Source of the DNA: Sulfurimonas sp. HSL-1656
GTDB lineage: Bacteria; Campylobacterota; Campylobacteria; Campylobacterales; Sulfurimonadaceae
DNA: 64,000 nt
Direction: 5' to 3'
Assembly: GCF_039645585.1 (NCBI RefSeq)
Contig: NZ_CP147915.1
Location: 434,001-498,000 of the forward strand
Shown: piece by piece, positions 1 through 7,311 of the stretch
Numbering within the stretch: position 1 is the first letter of the stretch
Layout: each line of letters opens with the position of its first letter
Translations under genes and position numbers: made by a program
The notes under the pieces: model-generated
Database searches by the model: none
What the model was told of the DNA's origin: nothing
Seen by the model: the letters and a program-made list of their open reading frames with translations, nothing else

Positions 1-147
1 AAAGCGGGTGCGATCAACTCGGCCTATCTCGCGATGCAGATCATGGCCCTTGAGAACGAGGACCTGCGCATCAAGCTCCAGGAAGACCGTGTCGCCAAGG
101 CGAAAAAAGTCGAGATGGACTCCCTCGAGATCGAGACGAAGCTGTAA
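1..147 (+). CDS. purE: 5-(carboxyamino)imidazole ribonucleotide mutase PurE, C-terminal end only
   Basis: The window opens inside a reading frame that ends with TAA at 145-147. The 48 visible residues include the stretch KAGAINSAYLAMQIMALEN, which fits the last helices of class I PurE, the mutase that converts N5-CAIR to CAIR in purine synthesis. The active-site part lies upstream, outside the window, so the call rests on the C-terminus alone. The next gene starts at the very next base, so the two are probably co-transcribed and translationally coupled. An unrelated protein with a similar tail cannot be excluded. Confidence 0.65.
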   Translation, partial: KAGAINSAYLAMQIMALENEDLRIKLQEDRVAKAKKVEMDSLEIETKL

Positions 148-1005
148 ATGAAAATCGAAAATGCCTGCGTTGAGTGTATCATCGGTCAAAGTCTGCGCGT
201 AGCGGACGCGATCGGTGCCGACGCGGCACTTCGCAAGAAGATCAACGATGACGTTTTGGCAATGTCGAAGGATTTCGATTTTGCCAAGTCGCCGCCGGAA
301 GTCGCCCGGGAAGTCTACGAGCACCTGGCCGTGCTCGCCGGGAAAAAAGACCTCTACGATGAGGTCAAGCGCCACTCCTCCGAAAAAGCGAAAACCTTCA
401 TTCCGTTCCTGCGCGGACAGATCGCCAAGGCCGAAGATCCCTTCCTGACGGCGGTCAAAGTCGCCGTCGCGGGGAACGTCATCGACCTGGCCGCGGAGGT
501 GAGCTTCGACCTCGATACGGAAATCGACAAGCTCTTCCATACCCACTTTGCCCACGACGACGTGGATGCATTGCGCGAGCGCCTTGCCGGGGCGAAGACG
601 CTGCTCTATATCGGCGATAACGCCGGCGAGCATCTTTTTGACGCCCTGGCCATCGAGGCCGTTGCCGCGCTCTACCCGCAGCTCGCGATCACCTACATGA
701 CCCGCGGCAAGCCGATCATCAACGACGTCACCTTCGACGAGGCGATGGCGGACGGGTTGGCGGAGGTCGCGACCCTCGTCGACAGCGGCGTCGACACCCC
801 GGGCTTCGTCTACGAGCGCGCGTCGGAGGAGGCGCAGCGCCTTTTCGATGAGAGCGACGTGGTGCTCACCAAGGGGATGGGCAACTACGAATGCCTCTCC
901 CCCTCACCGCGCGGCGACCTCGTCTACCTGCTCAAGGTCAAATGCAACGTCGTCTCGCGTTCCATCGGCGCGGAGATCGGCAGCATTATCTGCAAACTCG
1001 TCTGA
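148..1005 (+). CDS. DUF89 / ARMT1-like damage-control phosphatase family protein
   Basis: This 285-residue protein has the DUF89 hallmarks: an N-terminal C7-x2-C10 pair, a GDNAGE motif (156-161), TRGKPIINDVT (185-195) and TKGMGNYE (241-248). The acidic residues in these motifs form the metal site in known family members, which are metal-dependent phosphatases thought to clear damaged sugar or metabolite phosphates in the cytosol. The bacterial substrate is not predictable from sequence. The start codon touches the purE stop codon, suggesting coupling. Length is normal for the prokaryotic DUF89 subfamily. Confidence 0.8.
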   Translation: MKIENACVECIIGQSLRVADAIGADAALRKKINDDVLAMSKDFDFAKSPPEVAREVYEHLAVLAGKKDLYDEVKRHSSEKAKTFIPFLRGQIAKAEDPFLTAVKVAVAGNVIDLAAEVSFDLDTEIDKLFHTHFAHDDVDALRERLAGAKTLLYIGDNAGEHLFDALAIEAVAALYPQLAITYMTRGKPIINDVTFDEAMADGLAEVATLVDSGVDTPGFVYERASEEAQRLFDESDVVLTKGMGNYECLSPSPRGDLVYLLKVKCNVVSRSIGAEIGSIICKLV

Positions 1006-1070
1006 CCTCTTGCCCGTTTTTAGGGCCTCTGCGTCCGATTATGGTATGGTTTCATTATGAAAGGACTGCC

Positions 1071-1394
1071 ATGACGGGTGAAATGATGATCAAGTATATA
1101 GTACTCTGCGACGCCGATCTGGAGATCAGCGTGACGTTGGCGGATCTGCTCCAGAACGAAGCGGTGGCACGGGCTATCAAAAATGCCTACGCCAAGGGCA
1201 AAAGGGATATCGAGGCCGTGGTCATGGAACCCGGTGCACTGACGATCAAAAATAAAAAAGCACTACAGACCGTCACCATCCCCAAAGAGAGTTTCATGGA
1301 TGCACTGACCCTCGCCGAAGAGGATGCGAAAGCCAAAAAACTGCTCAAGAAGGGGTGCGACCGTATCGAGATCGTCGATATCGAAACCATCTGA
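1071..1394 (+). CDS. hypothetical protein, 107 aa
   Basis: I do not recognise this gene. The frame stays open far upstream, but ATG 1071 is preceded by AAGGA at 1061-1065 with five bases between, so it is the best start; ATG 1083 is an alternative. The product is soluble, charged and Lys/Glu-rich in its C-terminal half, with no signal peptide or membrane segment. A U-tailed hairpin follows directly, so it ends a transcription unit, possibly the one starting at or before purE. Confidence 0.6.
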   Translation: MTGEMMIKYIVLCDADLEISVTLADLLQNEAVARAIKNAYAKGKRDIEAVVMEPGALTIKNKKALQTVTIPKESFMDALTLAEEDAKAKKLLKKGCDRIEIVDIETI

Positions 1395-1395
1395 G

Positions 1396-1415
1396 ACGGG
1401 GTCGATCCCGTTTTT
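1396..1415 (+). terminator. Rho-independent terminator after the 107-aa gene
   Basis: ACGGG (1396-1400), a six-base loop and CCCGT (1407-1411) are followed by an unbroken T run to 1415, only a base or two after the stop codon. This separates the upstream unit from the export operon starting at 1559. Confidence 0.6.
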
Positions 1416-1504
1416 GTGCTATGATGGGGGAAGCATTGCGCTTCTTCGCATGCTCAACCTTCAAGATTAAGTCTCCTGACTAACTGCCCCGTATTATTCT
1501 TCTA

Positions 1505-1523
1505 TTTAATAAAAATCATTATC
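1505..1523 (+). promoter_or_regulatory. Fur-box-like operator upstream of the export operon
   Basis: The 19 bases here match the classical Fur consensus GATAATGATAATCATTATC at 15 positions, with the right half (AATCATTATC) perfect. The site lies 36 bases before the ABC-membrane gene in an AT-rich leader, where a promoter is expected. Iron-responsive control of the operon is inferred, not shown; AT-rich Campylobacterota promoters give chance partial matches. Confidence 0.45.
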
Positions 1524-1558
1524 ATTTTATATAAAAATCCTTTTTCGGAAAGCGCTGT

Positions 1559-2512
1559 ATGAACGTCACAAAGATTGTGCTTGAGAATATCAGGCGAATT
1601 GTCAGGGAAGACCGCCGCAACATCTTCTACCTGGTCTACTACTCCGCCATCGAAGCGGTGCTGGTTCTCTCGATCCCGCTTGCCTCCTCCTTTGTCATCA
1701 ACAGTGTTCTGGCGCATGCCGCAATCTCGCTCGTGATGCTGGGCTTTGTCGTGATCGTTATGTTTGTCCTGGTGACGATGCTGCAGGTGATCAAGGAGTA
1801 CATTATCGAGAACTTCCAGCAGCGGGTGTTTCTGAAAACGGGTATCCAGGTTGCCACGATGGCGGTGTCATACCGGGGAAGCGACGCCGTGCAGGAACAC
1901 GGAAAGTACATGAACTACTTTTTCGACATCGCGGCCATTCAGAAGTTCTTTCCCATCCTGCTCCTGGACGGGGTCGGTCTGGCGGCCAAGATTGTCGTCA
2001 GCCTTGTCCTGCTGCTGGCGTTCGACCCGGTCCTGTTCGGCGTCGGCCTCTTTTTCTTTTCCGCCTATTTCCTGCTGCTGCTTCTGCTCGGGCGCAGCGG
2101 CATCGACCGGGCCGTGAAGCGCTCGGACGCGAAACACGGCGTCATCTACTACCTGCAGCATATCCATGAGCAGCCCGGAACGCCGAAAGAGGTGCTCGGC
2201 ACCTTCGACCGCCTGCTGCTGCATTACGCCTCCGCGCGCCAGAAGCTCTTCCGGGTGACCATAAGGCAGCTGGCGCTGACCTTTTTCACCGAGGGGTTTA
2301 TCTTCAGCACCTTCCTCATCGCCGGGGGCTACCTGGTCATCAACGGCTCGCTGCCGCTCGGGGAGTTCATCGCGGCCGAGATCGTCGTCGTCTCCATCAC
2401 CTCGGCGCTCAAGGGCGTTGTCAAGCAGATCGACTACATCTACGATACGGTCGAGGGGTTCTACAAAGTGCATAAACTCTCCGCAAAGCTTCAGGAGAAC
2501 GGTCATGACTGA
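1559..2512 (+). CDS. ABC transporter transmembrane-domain protein without an ATPase domain
   Basis: The 317-residue product contains hydrophobic segments matching a six-helix exporter-type ABC membrane domain: about 23-47, 55-78, 131-180 (two helices) and 235-290 (two helices). In type I secretion ABC proteins (HlyB/LapB type) this domain is followed by a nucleotide-binding domain. Here the protein stops at residue 317 with no Walker A, signature or Walker B motif, and the next frame is HlyD. The stop overlaps the HlyD start by 8 bases, so this is not an obvious frameshift. It probably forms the inner-membrane part of an envelope-spanning exporter energised by an ATPase encoded elsewhere, or it works differently. 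Confidence 0.7.
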   Translation: MNVTKIVLENIRRIVREDRRNIFYLVYYSAIEAVLVLSIPLASSFVINSVLAHAAISLVMLGFVVIVMFVLVTMLQVIKEYIIENFQQRVFLKTGIQVATMAVSYRGSDAVQEHGKYMNYFFDIAAIQKFFPILLLDGVGLAAKIVVSLVLLLAFDPVLFGVGLFFFSAYFLLLLLLGRSGIDRAVKRSDAKHGVIYYLQHIHEQPGTPKEVLGTFDRLLLHYASARQKLFRVTIRQLALTFFTEGFIFSTFLIAGGYLVINGSLPLGEFIAAEIVVVSITSALKGVVKQIDYIYDTVEGFYKVHKLSAKLQENGHD

Positions 2513-3782
2513 TCTGCAGTTCCGTTCGCTCGACAGCACCGAAATGAACCCGGTGGTGCGCCGCATCTGGCTCTTTACCATCATCATCGTCCTTATTCTC
2601 GTCGCCTTCCTCTTTCTGCCGTGGCAGCAGACCGTCAAGGGGAAAGGCACCCTGATCGCCTATGATCCGAGCGAACGGGTCCAGCCGGTCTCCGCGACGA
2701 TAGACGGTTTCATCGAAGCGTTCCACGTTGAGGAGAACCAGCGCGTGGCAGAGGGGGAGCGGCTCTTTACGATGGTCGACCTGGATACGGAGTACGCGGC
2801 GCGGGTCAAGGAGATGGAACGGCGCCTGCGCGAACAGCTGGAGAATACCCGGCGGGAGATCGAAGCCGTGCAGGCCAACCGCGACAACGCGCGCAAACAG
2901 CGCAGCGTCGGTATCGCGCTCTTTGAGCAGCGGCGCATTCAGGCCGAAGAGAAGCTCTCCAGCCTGAAGCTCAAACGGGTCGCCCTGCAAAAAAGCGCCG
3001 AGACGGAGGCGGCGAATTACGAGCGGATCAAGCGCCTCTACGAAGAGGCGATCGAATCGCGCCGCAATTACGAACGCGCGGATGCGGCGTGGACCCGGGC
3101 GCAAACGGAGCTCGAAAAGCTCGATGTCGATCTTCGCGTGCAGGCGCGGAGCCTGGAGATCATCGCGCAGGAGAAGGTGCAGTTCGTCCACGAAGCCGAC
3201 AACCGCATCCGCCGGCTGGAAAATGACGTGCTCGCCGCACAGAGCCGTTCCAGCGGGCTGGAGCGGGAGCTGCAGCGCCAGTTGACGGAGATCGCGCGTT
3301 ACGCCTCATCGGAGGTGCGCGCGGAAAAAGCGGGGGAGGTGATCCGGGTCCTGACCAACGACAAGAACAAGTTTGTCCGCCGGGGGGACGCCGTCTTGCA
3401 GTTTGCGCCGGAGGTGACCGAACGCACCGTGCTGCTGAAGGTATCGGACTTCAACATGCCGCTGATCCGCGAAGGGCTGAAAGTGCGCATGATGTTCTAC
3501 GGCTGGCCCGCACTGCAGATTTCCGGCTGGCCGCAGATCCGCTTCGGCACCTTCGGGGGCGTCATCAAAAAGGTGGACCCGGTTTCGTACGAGAAGGGCT
3601 TCTACTACGCCTACGTCGTCGAGGACCCCGAGGAGCCGTGGCCTTCGGAGACGATCCTTCGCCGGGGCACGCAGGCGACCGTTTGGGTGGCGCTCGACAC
3701 GGTGCCGGTCTGGTACCAGCTGTGGCGCCTGATGAACGCCTTCCCGCCGAAGATGGTGATCCCGCAGGAGGAGGGGGCATGA
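2505..3782 (+). CDS. HlyD family periplasmic adaptor subunit
   Basis: The 425-residue protein starts at ATG 2505, overlapping the preceding gene by 8 bases; longer in-frame starts would overlap it deeply. It has a short cytoplasmic tail, one membrane helix (about 20-39), a first lipoyl half (about 50-90), a long Arg/Glu-rich coiled coil (about 95-270) and a second lipoyl half plus beta-barrel (about 275-400). This is the membrane-fusion protein layout that bridges an inner-membrane exporter to a TolC channel. It overlaps the next gene by ATGA, fitting one translated unit. Confidence 0.85.
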   Translation: MTDLQFRSLDSTEMNPVVRRIWLFTIIIVLILVAFLFLPWQQTVKGKGTLIAYDPSERVQPVSATIDGFIEAFHVEENQRVAEGERLFTMVDLDTEYAARVKEMERRLREQLENTRREIEAVQANRDNARKQRSVGIALFEQRRIQAEEKLSSLKLKRVALQKSAETEAANYERIKRLYEEAIESRRNYERADAAWTRAQTELEKLDVDLRVQARSLEIIAQEKVQFVHEADNRIRRLENDVLAAQSRSSGLERELQRQLTEIARYASSEVRAEKAGEVIRVLTNDKNKFVRRGDAVLQFAPEVTERTVLLKVSDFNMPLIREGLKVRMMFYGWPALQISGWPQIRFGTFGGVIKKVDPVSYEKGFYYAYVVEDPEEPWPSETILRRGTQATVWVALDTVPVWYQLWRLMNAFPPKMVIPQEEGA

Positions 3783-5197
3783 GACTACAACATGCCGTCC
3801 CCCTGCTGATGGCCCTTCTGCTGCCGGGAAGCGTCGGGGCGAAGGAGCTGCTGACCCCTGCCGTCATCGAAACCTATCTGAATGAAAAGAACCCTTACAT
3901 CTATACGGCCGTCGGGCAGCAGTACGTGTCCCAGGCCCGTGCGGAGGCCGCGGAGGGGGCGTTTGATACCCGTGTTGGCGTCAAGTACGACAACAAGCGG
4001 TACCCGGCGAGCGAAGGGGAACTGGCGGACGTTTACGTTGAAAAAGCGACCGAGAGCGGCGTCGAATTCCTGGCGGGTTACCGCAGGGCGGAAGGGGTCC
4101 AGGAGTACAACAACATCAAGACCGGTGACGACGGCGAAGTGCGCCTGGGGGTGAAAGTACCGGTGTTCGCGGTCGCAAAGGGGATGAACGAGCGCCGCTA
4201 CCAGCTGGAATCGGCCGCGATCGACGCTGCCCGTTCTACCTACGATGCGAAGGAGAACCTCAGACATCTCCGTTTCGACGTCTATGCCGCCTATTACACG
4301 CTGCTCTACCGCCGGTCGGTCGCGTCGCTGGAGTCCGTGCTGCTGGAGAAGGCACGCGAGCGCGAAGGGTTTGTCCGCAGCAAGGTCGGCGTCGGCGAGC
4401 TGCCGGAGATCGCACTGCTCGAGGTACAGCGGCAGATCCTCAACCGGGAACAGCGCCGGCTTGAAGCGTTGAATGGTTACAGGGTGGCCCTGGGGAGCCT
4501 TGCGCGTTTTCTCGGCCTCCCTCCCGATGCGCTCGAGGCACGCTATACGCTGCCCATCCTGCCCGAAGAGAAGGCGGAAGAGCTCCGTTTCGAGAAGGCG
4601 CTGCAAACGGCCTGGGACCAGCGCCCCGACCTCAGAAGCCTGCAGTACGATAAGCGCCGGTTCGGCCTGCAGGAGGAGTACAACGACCTTTCGAAGTATC
4701 CGAGTCTGAATGTGGCGCTGTACGGCGTGCACGATTTTGTCTACGATAACGGCGTCAAAGTGTCGCTGGAGATGAGTTTCCCGGTCGAACGTCGTACTTA
4801 TGCCGGCCGCAAGAAAGCGATCGAAAAAGGGGAGAGGGCCGTGGACGAGGCACTGCAGCGCAAGCGGATCGAGATCGAAACAGCCCTTTCAAACCGTTTT
4901 ACGACGCGGCGCATGCTCCGTGAGAACCTGAAAAGTGCTGCCGAGGAAGTGTCGATGGCGGAAAAACTGGAAGCGGCCGAGGTGAAAAAGTACCGCCTGG
5001 GTGCCGGCGACCTGGTTATGATCAACCAGCGCGAACTCACGACCCTGGAAGTCCGGCAGAAGGAGCTCACCTACCGGCTTAGGCTGCTGCTGCAGGCGCT
5101 GGAGATCGAGCGGGAGCTGGGGAGTGATTCGCTGTTGGCGGCGATGCCGGTTTCAGGCGAGAATATGACAGTACGGACGGAAGGAGCGGGGCAATGA
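3779..5197 (+). CDS. TolC family outer-membrane efflux protein
   Basis: ATG 3779 overlaps the HlyD stop codon (ATGA). The 472-residue product begins with a Sec signal peptide ending near SVGA (residue 21), followed by two long helical repeats with TolC-type features, such as a tyrosine-rich strand segment near 165-190 and LGVKVPVF / LEMSFPV beta strands in each half. TolC proteins form trimeric channels from the periplasm across the outer membrane. Together with the ABC membrane protein and HlyD it makes a complete type I-like export path, apart from the missing ATPase. Substrate unknown. Confidence 0.8.
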   Translation: MRLQHAVPLLMALLLPGSVGAKELLTPAVIETYLNEKNPYIYTAVGQQYVSQARAEAAEGAFDTRVGVKYDNKRYPASEGELADVYVEKATESGVEFLAGYRRAEGVQEYNNIKTGDDGEVRLGVKVPVFAVAKGMNERRYQLESAAIDAARSTYDAKENLRHLRFDVYAAYYTLLYRRSVASLESVLLEKAREREGFVRSKVGVGELPEIALLEVQRQILNREQRRLEALNGYRVALGSLARFLGLPPDALEARYTLPILPEEKAEELRFEKALQTAWDQRPDLRSLQYDKRRFGLQEEYNDLSKYPSLNVALYGVHDFVYDNGVKVSLEMSFPVERRTYAGRKKAIEKGERAVDEALQRKRIEIETALSNRFTTRRMLRENLKSAAEEVSMAEKLEAAEVKKYRLGAGDLVMINQRELTTLEVRQKELTYRLRLLLQALEIERELGSDSLLAAMPVSGENMTVRTEGAGQ

Positions 5198-5826
5198 AAA
5201 AATATATCCTCTTTGACAATGACGGGGTGCTCGTCGAGACGGAGGCGTGGTACTTCCGGGCCAACGTCGAAATCCTCAAAACGATGGGCATCACCCTGGA
5301 AGAGGCGCGTTACCGCGAGATCATGATCAACGGCCAGAGCGCTTTTCTGCTGGCGGAGGAGGCGGGGTACGACTCCGAAACGGTCGAAGCGGCCCGCAGC
5401 AGACGCAACGAGCTCTACCAGCACTACCTGCAGACCGAGGAGATCGCCATCCCAGGGGTTCATGAGGTCCTGGAGACCCTCAAGGAGCGTTACCGGATGG
5501 GAATAGTCACCTCGGCGCGTCGGGAGGATTTTGAACTGATCCATGCCGGCAGAGGGATCACGGACCCCATGGAGTTTGTGCTCTGCAGCGGTGAATATGC
5601 CCGCGCGAAACCCCACCCCGATCCCTATCTGAAAGGGCTGGAACTGTTCGGCGGGGAGAAGCATGAGGCGGTCATCGTCGAGGATTCGCAGCGGGGACTG
5701 CGTTCGGCGGTGAGCGCGGGGATTGAGTGCGTCATCGTTGATAACGTCTTTACGGCGCAGCACGACTTCTCAGACGCGACCCACCGTATTGACAGCATCG
5801 AGGGCCTGCTCGCCCTGCTGGAGTGA
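5194..5826 (+). CDS. HAD superfamily phosphatase, beta-phosphoglucomutase/phosphoglycolate phosphatase-like
   Basis: Overlaps the TolC-like gene by ATGA, making it the fourth coupled gene of the operon. The 210-residue protein carries HAD motif I as DNDGVL (D8, D10), a helical cap, motif II in VTSARR, the motif III lysine in AKPHPDPYLKG and motif IV IVEDSQRG. The first motif reads D-N-D rather than the usual D-x-D with a hydrophobic middle residue, as in some phosphosugar phosphatases. Substrate cannot be told. Its stop codon abuts the stop of putP on the other strand with no gap, so there is no room for separate terminators. Confidence 0.8.
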   Translation: MKKYILFDNDGVLVETEAWYFRANVEILKTMGITLEEARYREIMINGQSAFLLAEEAGYDSETVEAARSRRNELYQHYLQTEEIAIPGVHEVLETLKERYRMGIVTSARREDFELIHAGRGITDPMEFVLCSGEYARAKPHPDPYLKGLELFGGEKHEAVIVEDSQRGLRSAVSAGIECVIVDNVFTAQHDFSDATHRIDSIEGLLALLE

Positions 5827-7311
5827 CTACCTTGCCGCTTTTCGGCGTTTGTACTCTCTGCTTGTGGCATCGACCCTTTCAAGGATCGAAGCGGGAACAG
5901 GCGGGGTCATCGGTGAAACGAGCCGGATGGCGACCCAGCCGGCTATAAAGCCCGGCAGCAGCTCGTAGAGCTCAAACAGACCCCCCTCAAGCTGTTTCCA
6001 GACGATGACCGTGAGAGCACCTGTCACCATCCCGGCGATTGCACCCCCTTTGGTGATGTCACGGCGGTAGAGGGAGAGAATGATCAGCGGTCCGAAGGCC
6101 GCACCGAAGCCGGCCCAGGCGTAGGCAACGAGGGAAAGGACGCTGGAGTTTTTGTCCGTCGAGAGGTACCAGGCGATCAGTGCGATTATTATGACCGTGG
6201 CCCGGCCGATCCAGACCAGCTCTCTGTTCGTCGCGTTTTTGCGCAGGACGGCGTGGTAGATGTCGCGTGTCAGGACCGACGAGGAGACCAGCAGCTGTGA
6301 ATCGATCGTACTCATGATGGCGGCGAGGATGGCGGCGAGAAGGAAGCCGGCGATCCAGGGGTTGAAGAGCAGCTGCGAGAGGGTGATGAAGATCTTTTCG
6401 GGATCGGTGAGGTCTGTTCCCGACGAGACGACATAGGCGAGGCCGAAGAAACCGACGGCCAGCGAGCCGAGAATGGAGAGGCCCATCCACCCCATGCCGA
6501 TCGCCTTGGCGTGGTGCATCTCGTCCTCGCTGCGGATCGACATGAAGCGTACGAGGATGTGGGGCTGCCCGAAATAGCCCAGCCCCCAGGCCATCAGGGA
6601 GAGGATCCCGATGACGCCGGTGCCGTGGACGATGTCGAGGTGGGACGGGTCGATCGACTCGATCAGCTCCAGGGCGGCGGAGAGGCCGCCCAGGTGGGTG
6701 ATGACGACGGCGGGCGTGACGATGAGGGCGAGCATCATCAAGATCCCCTGGATGAAGTCGGTCCAGCTGACGGCGTTGTAGCCGCCGAGGAAGGTGTAGG
6801 AGACGATGATGAAACTGCCGACGGCGAGCGCGACGGCGTAGTCGAGGTGGAAGGTTGCTTCAAAGAGCTTTGCCCCGCCGACGAGGCCCGAGGAGGTGTA
6901 GAGGGTATAGAAGAGCAGGATCACGAGGGCCGTGATGACGCGCAGATGGCCCTTGGCATCGCCGAAACGGTTGGCGAAGTAGTCGGGAATCGTGATCGCA
7001 TCGTCAAGGCGGTGGGTCATGATGCGCAGCGGCCGGGCGACGTAGTGCCAGTTCAGGTAGGCACCGATGAGCAGACCGACGGCGATCCAGCTGCCGGCGA
7101 TCCCGTCGCTGTACATCATGCCCGGGAGCCCGAGCAGGAGCCAGCCGCTCATATCCGAGGCCCCCGCGCTCAGCGCCGTGACGCCGGGACCGAGACCCCG
7201 CCCGCCGAGAACATAGTCGCCGAGGTCCTCGGTTTTAAAGTAGAAATAGAGGCCGATGGCCACCATCACAAGCATGTAAAGGCCGAACGAGATCAGTACG
7301 GGTGTCTGCAT
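5827..7311 (-). CDS. putP: Sodium/proline symporter PutP
   Basis: The 494-residue protein has about 13 hydrophobic segments typical of the sodium:solute symporter (SSS) family and lies immediately downstream of putA: the putA TAA stop is followed directly by this ATG, with an AGGAGG ribosome site inside the putA end. The N-terminus (ALSAGASDMSGWLLLGLPG) and FLGGYNAVSWTDF match PutP. It would import proline with sodium to feed PutA. The SSS family includes other substrates, but the putA linkage makes proline most likely. Confidence 0.9.
   Translation of the reverse strand: MQTPVLISFGLYMLVMVAIGLYFYFKTEDLGDYVLGGRGLGPGVTALSAGASDMSGWLLLGLPGMMYSDGIAGSWIAVGLLIGAYLNWHYVARPLRIMTHRLDDAITIPDYFANRFGDAKGHLRVITALVILLFYTLYTSSGLVGGAKLFEATFHLDYAVALAVGSFIIVSYTFLGGYNAVSWTDFIQGILMMLALIVTPAVVITHLGGLSAALELIESIDPSHLDIVHGTGVIGILSLMAWGLGYFGQPHILVRFMSIRSEDEMHHAKAIGMGWMGLSILGSLAVGFFGLAYVVSSGTDLTDPEKIFITLSQLLFNPWIAGFLLAAILAAIMSTIDSQLLVSSSVLTRDIYHAVLRKNATNRELVWIGRATVIIIALIAWYLSTDKNSSVLSLVAYAWAGFGAAFGPLIILSLYRRDITKGGAIAGMVTGALTVIVWKQLEGGLFELYELLPGFIAGWVAIRLVSPMTPPVPASILERVDATSREYKRRKAAR

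Noticed and set aside
1559-2512. Frameshift explaining the missing ATPase domain
   Set aside because: No Walker or signature motifs appear in any frame downstream; the next bases encode HlyD in a clean overlap.
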